Positions 52,776 to 61,050 of a stretch of 64,000 nt of DNA are shown here, piece after piece. A program made the translations under genes and the position numbers. This DNA comes from Hyphomicrobium sp. MC1 (GTDB lineage Bacteria > Pseudomonadota > Alphaproteobacteria > Rhizobiales > Hyphomicrobiaceae). The stretch is taken from assembly GCF_000253295.1 (NCBI RefSeq), contig NC_015717.1:1922001-1986000 (forward strand). Direction: 5' to 3'. Each line of letters opens with the position of its first letter. Position 1 is the first letter of the stretch. The notes under the pieces are model-generated. The model did no database searches and was not told where the DNA came from. It saw nothing but the letters and a program-made list of their open reading frames with translations.

Positions 52776-53632
52776 GCGAATGTCTGGGTTTGCGCAACCG
52801 ATCCATCGGCGCGATCGCCGTGGCTATGTTCGGTGCCCTGCTCGGAACTACCTCAGTCTTCTCGCCGGTTTGGGCGGCCGATCTTTCGGCACGGGATATT
52901 TCGATCCTGCTGTTCCGCGCCGCGCCCGGTAGCCACCCAGCGCTCAACAACCGCAATCTGATGCGGCTCGATCTCGCATCGCTCGATTTCAAGAAAGCCG
53001 ATCTTCGGCAGGCCAATCTGTTCGGCACGGACCTGACCGGCGCCAATCTCTCCGGTGTCGATCTGAGCGGCGCGCGGCTCGACCGGGCAGTCATCATCAG
53101 CGCGCGCTTCGACGGCGCCACTCTCGATGATGCGTCCCTCATGCGGCCGGCGACGACGTCAACGCTCGTGCCTATTCCGCGGGAGGCGCCGAGCCTGAAG
53201 GGCGCTTCGCTCAAACGCGTGAAGTTCTTTGGCGATTTTTCCGGGTCCGATTTTTCCGGCGCCGATCTGACGGATTCGGTCTGCGCGCCGATCAACAGGA
53301 CCGGTTTCATCGAACATCTCTGGCGCTCGGTTTTCGTCAGCGCGAATCTCTCTGGCGCAATCCTGACGCGAGCCAACATGGACCGCTCTCAGTTGAGCTT
53401 CGCCGTGCTCAAAGGTGCGATCCTGCACGCTACCCAGTTGCGAGGAGCCGATCTTTCCGGCGCCGATCTCAGCGGCGCCGACCTCTCCGGAGCGGACCTG
53501 ACGGACGCGGACCTGACCGATGCCAACATCACCGGCGCCGATCTGTCCGGCACACGGCTTCACGGCGCAATCGGGCTCGAAAGCCTCAAGGGGCTGTCGC
53601 TCGCCAGAAACTCGGACAAGATCATTCGCTAG
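52772..53632 (+). CDS. Exported pentapeptide-repeat protein
   Basis: The 286-residue protein has a signal peptide cleaved near VWAA/DL (residue 36). Two blocks of A(D/N)LXX repeats follow, at about 67-115 and 155-275, the second very regular (ADLSG, ADLTD). Such repeats form a right-handed quadrilateral beta-helix. Between the blocks lies a non-repeat region with a Cys. It starts in the last codons of pncC. The function of exported members is not known. Its stop overlaps the opposing ratA gene. Confidence 0.86.
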   Translation: MSECLGLRNRSIGAIAVAMFGALLGTTSVFSPVWAADLSARDISILLFRAAPGSHPALNNRNLMRLDLASLDFKKADLRQANLFGTDLTGANLSGVDLSGARLDRAVIISARFDGATLDDASLMRPATTSTLVPIPREAPSLKGASLKRVKFFGDFSGSDFSGADLTDSVCAPINRTGFIEHLWRSVFVSANLSGAILTRANMDRSQLSFAVLKGAILHATQLRGADLSGADLSGADLSGADLTDADLTDANITGADLSGTRLHGAIGLESLKGLSLARNSDKIIR

Positions 53633-54093
53633 ATGCGATCTTCGGCTGCGTTGCCGTAGATCTTGGCGGCCCGTTCCTCGAAGGCCTGCGTGAAGCGGCG
53701 GAATGCCTGATCGAACATCGAGCCCATCAGCACGCCGAGCAGCTTCGAGCGGAACTCGTAATCGATGAAGAAATCGACCGCCGAGCCCGTTGCGTCGTCG
53801 ATAAAGCGCCAGCGATTGTCGAGGTGCTTGAAGGGACCGTCGAGATAGCTGACGTCGATGCGCAGCTCTGCCGGGTTGGTTACGACGCGCGTGGTAAAGT
53901 TCTCGGCGATGGATTTATAGCCGACGCTCATGCGCGCCGTCAGTTCCTCCCCTTCCCCTTGCGGGCGGCGTGAGAGGACGGTCAAGCCGGTGCAGAGCGG
54001 CAGAAATTCCGGATATTTCTCGATGTCGGCGACGAGCGCATACATTTGCGCGGCCGAGAAGCGTGCGTGGCGCTGGGATGAAAAAGACGGCAT
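53629..54093 (-). CDS. ratA: RatA/COQ10 family START-domain protein
   Basis: The 154-residue SRPBCC-fold protein has the N-terminal RHARFSAAQMYALVADIEKYPEFLPLC segment, typical of the COQ10/RatA family. The middle contains RMSVGYKSIAENFTTRV and DGPFKHLDNRW. In alphaproteobacteria this member is usually regarded as a coenzyme-Q-binding protein near the lipA/pncC region, while the toxin role of E. coli RatA is disputed for others. There is no antitoxin RatB next to it, which favours the ubiquinone role. Confidence 0.88.
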   Translation of the reverse strand: MPSFSSQRHARFSAAQMYALVADIEKYPEFLPLCTGLTVLSRRPQGEGEELTARMSVGYKSIAENFTTRVVTNPAELRIDVSYLDGPFKHLDNRWRFIDDATGSAVDFFIDYEFRSKLLGVLMGSMFDQAFRRFTQAFEERAAKIYGNAAEDRI

Positions 54094-54190
54094 GGCGGCG
54101 CTTATGGCACACGATCAGATAAGATGAAAATGCGCATGACGTCATAGCTGCGCGAGGCGCTTCCCGCCCGGTCACAGCAGTGGCGATCAC

Positions 54191-54445
54191 TTAAGCGATC
54201 AGCCGGGCCAGAAGGACGACGATGATGGCGCCAATGGCCGCAGTAATGATCTCAGTGACGAGGGCGTTGCCGATGCCGAGATTGATACCGAGCGCCTTGA
54301 ACAGATATCCGCCGACGAACGCGCCAATGATGCCGGTGATCAAATATCGGATCAGGCCATCACCGCCGACCACGAGCGAGGCCAAGAAGCCGGCAACGAT
54401 GCCGATCAGGGCGAAGACGATCAAATCGCGGGTTTGGCTGTCCAT
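54191..54445 (-). CDS. GlsB/YeaQ/YmgE family small membrane protein
   Basis: The 84-residue protein has three hydrophobic, glycine-rich segments (about 9-27, 31-50, 62-82) as in transglycosylase-associated/GlsB proteins, a stress-linked family of unknown mechanism. I start at 54445, where GGAG lies 7 bases upstream and the length matches the family. In-frame ATGs at 54463 and 54478 are possible but less supported. Confidence 0.86.
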   Translation of the reverse strand: MDSQTRDLIVFALIGIVAGFLASLVVGGDGLIRYLITGIIGAFVGGYLFKALGINLGIGNALVTEIITAAIGAIIVVLLARLIA

Positions 54446-54513
54446 CCGGCTCTCCGACGACATTTCCAGTGCCAGCAAGCGATCATCAACTGACCGGCTT
54501 GCGACGTGGTGCT

Positions 54514-54798
54514 TTAGACGTGGCAGCGCGCGCCTAAATATTGATTGAGCAGGTCATTGTACTTGTCAACGTTGGCACGCTGACCGGCGCTGAGCTTGCC
54601 GCCGTTGCTCGCGCGTTCCACCTGCGCAGGCACGCCCTGAGAGTCCAGGCGATTGAGTTCGTTACGGATGGATCCGCACGACTGACCCGGTGGCAGCGGT
54701 CGCGCACCTGGATCGCCGTTTCCTCCGGCCGCGCCTCCGCAACCTTGGAGCGCCCCCGTCAGGACGGTCACAAGAACAACCGCTAGACTACCCCGCAT
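54514..54798 (-). CDS. Small lipoprotein, paralogue of the 55032 gene
   Basis: The 94-residue protein begins with a lipoprotein-type signal: hydrophobic residues 4-15, then LQGC with the lipidated Cys at 20. A Gly/Pro linker is followed by a compact domain between C41 and C92, in which SIRNELNRLDSQGVPAQVERASNGGKLS-type sequence ends in LLNQYLGARC. The same layout occurs in the next upstream gene. The two body cysteines may form a disulphide. I do not recognise a named family. Confidence 0.7.
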   Translation of the reverse strand: MRGSLAVVLVTVLTGALQGCGGAAGGNGDPGARPLPPGQSCGSIRNELNRLDSQGVPAQVERASNGGKLSAGQRANVDKYNDLLNQYLGARCHV

Positions 54799-55031
54799 TA
54801 TCCGTCTCGCTCGCGTAAGTTCTTTTGGAAGTGAGAAGGAGCCCCTGCCCCCGCAATGGTCGCAAAGACCACAGCTCGATAGCCTTCGCAATCCCCCGTG
54901 GCGTTCCTGTGGCGGTGCAGCAGCACTCACCAATTTGAAAATAGCCCCAGGGGATACACTCTGCGCCAGCGCAGGCCCCGTTTTCCGGAGCCCGCCGTGG
55001 GCGCTGCGCGATCATCGGCTTTCAGGCAAAC

Positions 55032-55403
55032 TTATTTATTTGCCGCTGCCGTCTGCTGCGTGGGTGCTTGCGCCGCAGCCTGGTTCGGGACTGACGGGCC
55101 GCACCGGGTCTGGAATTGCTCGTAGGCTTTGTTGAGTTCGGCCTGTTTCTGCAGCGCCGTGCGCTTGACCGAGACCTTGCTCGTCTTGCCGTCTGCCGCC
55201 TGCTCGAGCCGATTGATGGTGCCGTCAGCTTTCAGCGTGTTGATCTGGCTTGCCAGCGAGACGCACACAGGGTCCGTCTTCGCAGCGGTCTGCTGGGGTG
55301 TGATCGAGCCCGTCGAGAGATCAAAGCCCCCGTTCGCGCAGCCGCCGACCAACGCTGTTGCAACGACGATCATTCCGACTTTGCCAAATGATACCGCAGT
55401 CAT
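55032..55403 (-). CDS. Small lipoprotein, paralogue of the 54514 gene
   Basis: The 123-residue protein has a lipoprotein signal with ALVGGC (Cys 22). The body runs from C47 to C101 with VSLASQINTLKADGT, RLEQAADGKTS and LNKAYEQFQTRC. Compared with the 54514 gene the order of C, IN/LN, DG/QG, E(R/Q)A, GK and final C is conserved with 50 and 53 residues between the cysteines. A Gln/Ala-rich tail follows. Function unknown. The two genes are separated by 233 bp. Confidence 0.72.
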   Translation of the reverse strand: MTAVSFGKVGMIVVATALVGGCANGGFDLSTGSITPQQTAAKTDPVCVSLASQINTLKADGTINRLEQAADGKTSKVSVKRTALQKQAELNKAYEQFQTRCGPSVPNQAAAQAPTQQTAAANK

Positions 55404-55619
55404 CGACCCACCCCCAGAAGTTGCACGCCGGCAACTTAACGCGCACGTCTCGTCTGCTTAGCGGCTGGGCGGAAGTGTGCGCAAGCTGGGTGGGGCCGGT
55501 CATCCCCTAGCGAAACTCTGCCGCCAGACCGAAGGTGTGGACATCGGCGCTCTGGCGCAACTCGGCAACACTCGATTCACGTCGAACCGAAAAGGAGGGG
55601 TATCTCTCGGTGGAATGCG

Positions 55620-55949
55620 TCAGTGTGTGACGCGGCGGCGCATCTTGCCGTAGCTCGCAAGCTCGCTCTGCGGGAACGAGGCGTTGAAGCCTTTGCGGAG
55701 GGCTTCGATGGAGTGTTCCTCACCGAGTTCTCCGCTCAGCGACGCAGCATGGGCAATGTGATGGCCGATCTGCGCAAGGACGCGCCCCCACTCTTCCAAC
55801 TGGGGACCAAAGGCCTCGCCATTGAGAGCCACCGCCAAGGCGCCGTCAGCGACCCAGGCCCGAATCAATTCGACCGCCTGTTCGGCTTCGGGAACCCCGT
55901 CGGGCACATCCAGCTCAAGGAGCGGATCCGAATCGTTAAAGTCAGACAT
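55620..55949 (-). CDS. DUF5076-like small protein
   Basis: The 109-residue acidic protein has VELIRAWVADGALAVALN followed by WGRVLAQIGHHIAHAASLSG, a pattern I associate with DUF5076 proteins of alphaproteobacteria. There is no signal peptide and no membrane segment. The family has no known function. The assignment is by recollection of the pattern only. Confidence 0.6.
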   Translation of the reverse strand: MSDFNDSDPLLELDVPDGVPEAEQAVELIRAWVADGALAVALNGEAFGPQLEEWGRVLAQIGHHIAHAASLSGELGEEHSIEALRKGFNASFPQSELASYGKMRRRVTH

Positions 55950-56077
55950 CGTCGACGGACTCCTTGATTACGATCGCGTCGGCAAATTTAGCCACCACAC
56001 ACGTCACGGCTGACTATCGCTATTACTCACACTTGTGAGCCACAACGATATTGCAAGTTAGTAGTGAACTACGGTCT

Positions 56078-56410
56078 TTATCGGGCGACAACTATTTTGT
56101 CGTCGGGGCGGACGTAACCGAGTACGTCACGCGCGGTCTCTTCGACGATATCGGCGTTCGGAATTTCCGGCGACAACAACGCGACGTCGTGGCGAAGCCG
56201 CGTCCGAACTGTTTCGAGACCCTTGATTTCGAAGTCCAGCAGTGCGGAGCGATCCTTCAGCTCGGCGCGCGCCTCAAGGCCGTGCTGGCCATAACGAATA
56301 TGATACGAAAAATAGGCCGTGAGCCCGAGGCATGCGAGCGTCACCGAAAGCTGTTTGAGGAGCCAGATGGCTCCGCGGCGTCGCGGCGGACTCGCGTAAT
56401 GCACGCGCAT
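56078..56410 (-). CDS. ftsB: Septum formation initiator FtsB/DivIC family
   Basis: The 110-residue protein has a basic N-terminus, one membrane helix (about 18-36) and a periplasmic coiled coil (about 42-80) with a heptad pattern. A C-terminal segment EETARDVLGYVRPDDKIVV is typical of FtsB/DivIC. It bridges FtsL and FtsQ in the divisome. Here it is not next to eno or pdh genes, which is the usual setting in this class. Confidence 0.87.
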   Translation of the reverse strand: MRVHYASPPRRRGAIWLLKQLSVTLACLGLTAYFSYHIRYGQHGLEARAELKDRSALLDFEIKGLETVRTRLRHDVALLSPEIPNADIVEETARDVLGYVRPDDKIVVAR

Positions 56411-56546
56411 TTCCCTGAGTGAGAACGGATCTCGTTTTTATAGGGAGATGCCGATTAAGGCAGGGTAAACCGCTGGGCGAGTGTCGCAGGTCCGCCGGCC
56501 GGACAGCCCGCGAAATCGAGGCGCTGCTGGCGCTCGTCCCGAATTG

Positions 56547-56906
56547 TCAGAAGCGGTGCTTCACGGTGCCGTGGATCATCAGATCCCGCTTCTCGTCGTC
56601 ATCGGGCGAGTTGGGAAAGTCCGGTGTCGAGCGGTTGTTTTCTTCCTCGACGGCGCCGTAAAGGAGATCGAGGCCGAAGTCCATTTTCGGAAGCGTGCCG
56701 ATCTTGCCGAGACCGGGAATGCGGATTTCGGTGCCGGTATCGGCTTTGGCAGGTGCAGAGTCTTCCTGCTCCTGCGCCTTGGGTGCATCAGGCACAGGGA
56801 CGCCACCGGGGATTGCGCCCCGCTGTTCTTCCATGGCGATCACATTAGTGCTGTGCACGGCGGCAAGAGCCGCAAGTACCAAGAGCACCAGTCCTAGCCG
56901 TTTCAC
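56547..56906 (-). CDS. Exported hypothetical protein
   Basis: I read a 119-residue protein from GTG 56906, with a signal peptide at about residues 1-23 (VKRLGLVLLVLAALAAVHS). An in-frame ATG at 56939 is the alternative start. The mature part is polar and proline-rich, then has IRIPGLGKIGTLPKMDFGLDLLYGA and an acidic segment with PDDDEKRDLMIHGTVKHRF at the end. I do not recognise it. It precedes ftsB on the same strand with a 136-bp gap. Confidence 0.65.
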   Translation of the reverse strand: MKRLGLVLLVLAALAAVHSTNVIAMEEQRGAIPGGVPVPDAPKAQEQEDSAPAKADTGTEIRIPGLGKIGTLPKMDFGLDLLYGAVEEENNRSTPDFPNSPDDDEKRDLMIHGTVKHRF

Positions 56907-57104
56907 AAATACCCCGCGATGCCTCGCAAGCATGCACATGAGCTACTGATGCGCGGTAGATAGCAGAAACTCAATGGCAATATCCCAGGTTGTCTGGCTT
57001 CCCATCCGTTTCTCGGCAATCCTGTTGTAAGGTCGCCATATCGCCTGTTTGTCACAGGTCGAGGGGAAATTCCGGTAATGTATTTAAGCATTTCCTAGAA
57101 GAAC

Positions 57105-57131
57105 AAAAAGGGGCCGCCCGACGGCAGCCCC
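57105..57131 (-). terminator. Porin gene terminator
   Basis: On the minus strand GGGGC-T-GCC / GGC-G-GCCCC pairs around GTCG, followed by TTTTTGTTCTT. It lies 31 bp after the porin stop. A clear intrinsic terminator. Confidence 0.85.
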
Positions 57132-57161
57132 AAGCATCTGTTCGCAAACGGGAGAGAGCGA

Positions 57162-58520
57162 TCAGAACCTCATAAGTGCTCCAGCGATGACGGCATCGAA
57201 GGCATCGACACTCGTCGAGACACCAGCCGTGTTGGCAATATCGCCGTCAGCGTGACGATACATGACATAGAGGTCCATGGCCGCCGGCTCGATATTCTGG
57301 ACGACACCAGCAGCGTAGAAGTTCAGGTCGGTTGAACCCAAAGTTCCGTTGCCGGCGCCGACGTTGGTGATGCTGATGTTGTTCTTGCTGCCACCATCAT
57401 CATGACGGTATTCGCCGAAGATCGTCGTCTTGCCGAGCGGGATGAACTTCTGCTCGATACCACCCTGAATGAAGTACATACTGCTCGTCGCCTCGGTGCC
57501 GGGCGCATCCAGATCCGCAACGCGCTGGTCGCGATTCTGGCCGTAGCCGCCATAGACATAGAGACCCGTCGGAACGTGCATGACGGTCGCAGCGGCACCG
57601 AACAATTGGCAATCAGTGGGCGCGGTCTTCGTCGAGCAACCGATATTTTCGTCGGAGTTTTCGCCGTAACCGACCTTGGCGAGAACCTGGAAGTCGCCCC
57701 ATTTGTTGGTATAGTTCAGCGACATGCCCCAATCGTCGTCCTCACCCCACGAGGCGGTCAGCGTAAAGCCGGCAATCGTCGGAGAGTCGTAGCGGACGAC
57801 GTTGCGGCGACCGTCCTGGCCAACCGTGCCGTTGTCAATACCTTGCATAATGGCGTTCGAGCCGTTCCACGTCAGAGAAGACGAACCCTGAGTTGTCGGG
57901 GAACCGCCAATGAACGCGCCGTTGTGACGAAGAGCGAAGTTGCCCTGATAAACAGCGGCCGCCTGAGCGTCCGAGAAGTTACGCGTGTTGGCACCATCAG
58001 CGTCATCGAGCACGTGGTACATTGCCGTGCCGTCCTGACCGACGGTGACTTTGCCGAGGTCTTTGCTTTTGATGAACCAGCTGCTCTTACGCACCGATAC
58101 CGAGTTGTTGCCGGTACCGTCGGCGTTGTTCTGGCTCCAGCCCGAGGAACCCGAGGAGTTTGCGCCAAGGATACCAAGCTCCAAGGTGTAGCCAGCCGAC
58201 CAACCCGGAATAATCTGAGCTTCGCCAACGAAGCGGACGCGGCTCTGTTCGAGCTTATTGGTGCCGACGTAAGCATTGCTTTCGGTGCCGTCGTCCCACC
58301 ACATGACGCTTTCATTGACCCAGCCAGAAACCGTCAGCGAAACTTTGCGGTTACCTTTGCGAGCGGTCGTGGCTTCGAGTTCAGCCACACGTTCTTCAAG
58401 ATCGGCGCAGCAGTCGCCGCCCAAGTCGGCAGCAGCGGCCGGCGTAATGCCTGCGGCGACGAACCCGAAGGCCGCCAGCAAAGCCCAACGGCTGCTTGAT
58501 AATTTGAATACCGAATTCAT
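57162..58520 (-). CDS. Outer-membrane porin (alphaproteobacterial Porin_2 type)
   Basis: The 452-residue protein has a signal peptide ending PAAA/AD near 30. A short coiled segment DCCADLEERVAELEA follows, then a barrel of alternating strands starting VSLTVSGWVNESVMWW and ending in GALMRF with the terminal Phe that targets BamA. The DCCADLEERV start with an N-terminal coiled coil is typical of this order. An AGGGG site lies before the ATG. The 242-bp region upstream should contain its promoter. Confidence 0.9.
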   Translation of the reverse strand: MNSVFKLSSSRWALLAAFGFVAAGITPAAAADLGGDCCADLEERVAELEATTARKGNRKVSLTVSGWVNESVMWWDDGTESNAYVGTNKLEQSRVRFVGEAQIIPGWSAGYTLELGILGANSSGSSGWSQNNADGTGNNSVSVRKSSWFIKSKDLGKVTVGQDGTAMYHVLDDADGANTRNFSDAQAAAVYQGNFALRHNGAFIGGSPTTQGSSSLTWNGSNAIMQGIDNGTVGQDGRRNVVRYDSPTIAGFTLTASWGEDDDWGMSLNYTNKWGDFQVLAKVGYGENSDENIGCSTKTAPTDCQLFGAAATVMHVPTGLYVYGGYGQNRDQRVADLDAPGTEATSSMYFIQGGIEQKFIPLGKTTIFGEYRHDDGGSKNNISITNVGAGNGTLGSTDLNFYAAGVVQNIEPAAMDLYVMYRHADGDIANTAGVSTSVDAFDAVIAGALMRF

Positions 58521-58762
58521 CGGTGCCCCTCTATTTTTACAGACCCCAGATAACTGACGGCACGCAATCCCCTAGCGCGCCGGGCGTTTTTCGCCAGTTT
58601 TGCCCGCAGTGCGTCTAAGCCATGTGGACAACTTAAGTGTCTGCTAACCGGTCTATTTAACAGTTGCGTGACAGTTGGCCGTCACAATCGTTGCTTTGCT
58701 GCAACATCTGGCCCTTTGGACCGTTTCTGTGCTTCAATAACAACACTTCCGGGACCTAAAGC

Positions 58763-59968
58763 ATGGCTGGACAAGACATTTTTGACGTTGCTGTCATCGG
58801 AGCAGGTCCTGCCGGACTTGTCGCAGGCGCCGCATGTGCGATGTCCGGCCTCCGTACGGTGGTTATCGGGCCACCCTCCAACCCGCTCGATCGGAGGACC
58901 TCGGCGCTGTTCGGCGGCTCTATCGAGCTGCTGAAAAAGCTCGATATTTGGGCGCGGCTGCAGGCTCATTCCGAGCCTATCACCGGCATCCGGATTGTAG
59001 ATGGAAGCAAGCACCTCCTGCGGGCGCCGGAGGTGCTTTTCGAGGCGCGTGAGGCCGGATTTGAAGCCTTTGGCTACAACATCCCCAATGTGCCTCTGAC
59101 GGAGGCGCTAGAAGCGGTCTGCCAAGGCTCGACGACGCGCATTCCCGTAGCCGTCAGCCGGATCGACATCGGTTCTGAGAACGTCACGCTGACGTATCGC
59201 GATGACGCGACGATCACGGCGCGGTTGGTCGTCGCCGCCGATGGCCGTCGGTCGGCAGCCCGTACAGCGGCGGGCATTGACGTTGCATCATGGACCTACC
59301 CGCAATCTGCAATTGTAGCGACATTCCATCACCAGCGTGACCATCACGGCGTCTCGACCGAGTTGCATCGCCCCGTCGGCCCTCTCACGGTCGTGCCAGG
59401 GCCGGGCAAAACCTCGAACCTCGTCTGGATCGAGGAACCGGAAGAAGCGAAGCGCTTGCTGGCGCTTGATGATTCGGCATTCGAGCACGAACTGGGACAG
59501 GCGCTTAAGGGGCTGCTCGGCTCCATCTCCGGCTTGACGCCAAGACAAGCTTTTCCGCTTTCCGGCCAGAGCGCACGGATACTGGCGAAAAACCGGGTCG
59601 TGGTCGCGGGCGAAGCCGCCCACGTCATTCCACCGATCGGCGCCCAGGGCCTCAACCTCAGCTGCCGAGACGCGGCAACTCTCGCCGAGATTGCGGGAGA
59701 GGCTAAAACCCGGGGCGAGGATATCGGCGGCGACGCCGTGCTCAGCCGGTACGACAGTGCGCGGAAGGCCGACATCGGAACCCGGATCTTCGCGATCGAC
59801 CTGTTGAATCGCTCGCTGCTAAGCAGCCACATTCCGGGCGTGAACCTTGCCCGTGGGCTCGGCCTCTTTGCGCTGGCGTCAAGTTCGACCCTAAGGACCC
59901 AGGTGATGCGCGAAGGCATCCTCCCGTCCGCTTCGCGGCCCGCTCTGATGAGTGGCGGGGAAATGTGA
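58763..59968 (+). CDS. UbiH/UbiF/COQ6-type ubiquinone hydroxylase
   Basis: FAD monooxygenase of 401 residues with GAGPAG (13-18), VVAADGRRSAAR near 155 and VVAGEAAHVIPPIGAQGLNLSCRDA near 275, the UbiH-like form of the GD motif. The family hydroxylates the ubiquinone ring. Which position is attacked cannot be read from the sequence. It overlaps the 5' end of the next gene by 17 bp as I read it. Confidence 0.88.
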   Translation: MAGQDIFDVAVIGAGPAGLVAGAACAMSGLRTVVIGPPSNPLDRRTSALFGGSIELLKKLDIWARLQAHSEPITGIRIVDGSKHLLRAPEVLFEAREAGFEAFGYNIPNVPLTEALEAVCQGSTTRIPVAVSRIDIGSENVTLTYRDDATITARLVVAADGRRSAARTAAGIDVASWTYPQSAIVATFHHQRDHHGVSTELHRPVGPLTVVPGPGKTSNLVWIEEPEEAKRLLALDDSAFEHELGQALKGLLGSISGLTPRQAFPLSGQSARILAKNRVVVAGEAAHVIPPIGAQGLNLSCRDAATLAEIAGEAKTRGEDIGGDAVLSRYDSARKADIGTRIFAIDLLNRSLLSSHIPGVNLARGLGLFALASSSTLRTQVMREGILPSASRPALMSGGEM

Positions 59969-60968
59969 CCGCCGAGGCTTGACGGCCAGCGGAGCGCAGG
60001 GGCATCTCGCTGCGGCATTCGCCATCAGGATAAGGAACCGGGAACTGTCCTCGACGGAAATTTCGCCACTGCGCGATCTGCAGTTCAGGCTGGAATACGG
60101 CCTGCTTCGCTTCATCGTCGGCATTGTCCGCTCGGTGCCGCTCGACACGGCGACGCATATTTCGGCGTGGTGTTGGCGGCGGCTGGCGCCGAAGATCAAT
60201 CCAAAACGGCACAAGCGCGCCCTCGATAATCTGAAGATCGCCTTTCCCGAGATGTCGGACGAAGAGCGACTGACGATCGCCCTGCGTCACTGGGAGAATC
60301 TCGGCCGCGTCATGGCCGAGACGATGCGGATCGACCAGATCATCGCCGAACCGTCGCGTCTGACGATCAAGAACCCAGATGTCTTCAATCGCTATGCGAG
60401 CAAGCTCGGGCCGATCGTCGGCGCATCGCTGCACATGGGCAACTGGGAGCTGGCGATTTGGCCACTGACGATCGCAGGCGCCAATCCGGCGTGCGTCTAT
60501 CGCTCCGTCAACAATCCTTACATCGACCGCTACATTCGCTATCAACGGCGCGACCTCTATCCGGGCGGACTATTCGGCCGCGGCAAAGTCGAAGGCGATC
60601 ACGGCGAGAGCCAGAAGACGGCGCGCGTGATCATGGATTACGTCCGCAACGGCGGGCGGCTCGGTGTCGTGTGCGATCTTTGGGACCGGACCGGTTTGCC
60701 GGTTCCCTTCTTTGGGCACGACGCCCGGACCGTCACCATTCCGGCGATGATCGCCCGGCGCGTCGGCGCGCGCATCTGGATGTCTCGCTGTATGCGCGTC
60801 GGCAACGACAGCCGCTTCGAGATCGAGCTGAAAGAGCTGCGCATTCCGCGCACGTCCAATCATGGCGAAGACGTCAAATGGGCAACCGCCGAGATGACGC
60901 GCCAGTTCGAGGAATGGGTGCGCGAACTGCCCGAGCAATGGATGTGGTCCAACCGCCGCTGGAATTAA
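59952..60968 (+). CDS. LpxL/HtrB-type lipid A lauroyl acyltransferase
   Basis: Adds a secondary acyl chain to lipid A at the inner membrane. The catalytic HX4E motif is at H161-E166 (HMGNWE). The family sequence begins near FRLEYGLLRFIVGIVR (about 45-60), with a membrane-associated N-terminus. The GTG at 59952 gives 338 residues and a 45-residue basic lead not seen in homologues I know. The true start may be later, and no good ribosome-binding site marks it. Confidence 0.87.
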   Translation: MAGKCDRRGLTASGAQGHLAAAFAIRIRNRELSSTEISPLRDLQFRLEYGLLRFIVGIVRSVPLDTATHISAWCWRRLAPKINPKRHKRALDNLKIAFPEMSDEERLTIALRHWENLGRVMAETMRIDQIIAEPSRLTIKNPDVFNRYASKLGPIVGASLHMGNWELAIWPLTIAGANPACVYRSVNNPYIDRYIRYQRRDLYPGGLFGRGKVEGDHGESQKTARVIMDYVRNGGRLGVVCDLWDRTGLPVPFFGHDARTVTIPAMIARRVGARIWMSRCMRVGNDSRFEIELKELRIPRTSNHGEDVKWATAEMTRQFEEWVRELPEQWMWSNRRWN

Positions 60969-61050
60969 CCGCGCTGGCCCACCACGGCTTTTTCGGAACT
61001 GCATGGGCGACGAGAGCGTTTTTTGAGGTTGTGCCTCAACGGAGCGCGGA

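Noticed and set aside
53629..54093. RatA as toxin of a toxin-antitoxin pair
   Set aside because: No RatB-like partner is adjacent, and the alphaproteobacterial context fits a COQ10-type ubiquinone-binding protein.
56485..56510. GCCGGCCGG-containing palindrome near 56490 as a further 41-bp element
   Set aside because: It shares only the short GC core; the arms and 41-bp length of the element family are absent.
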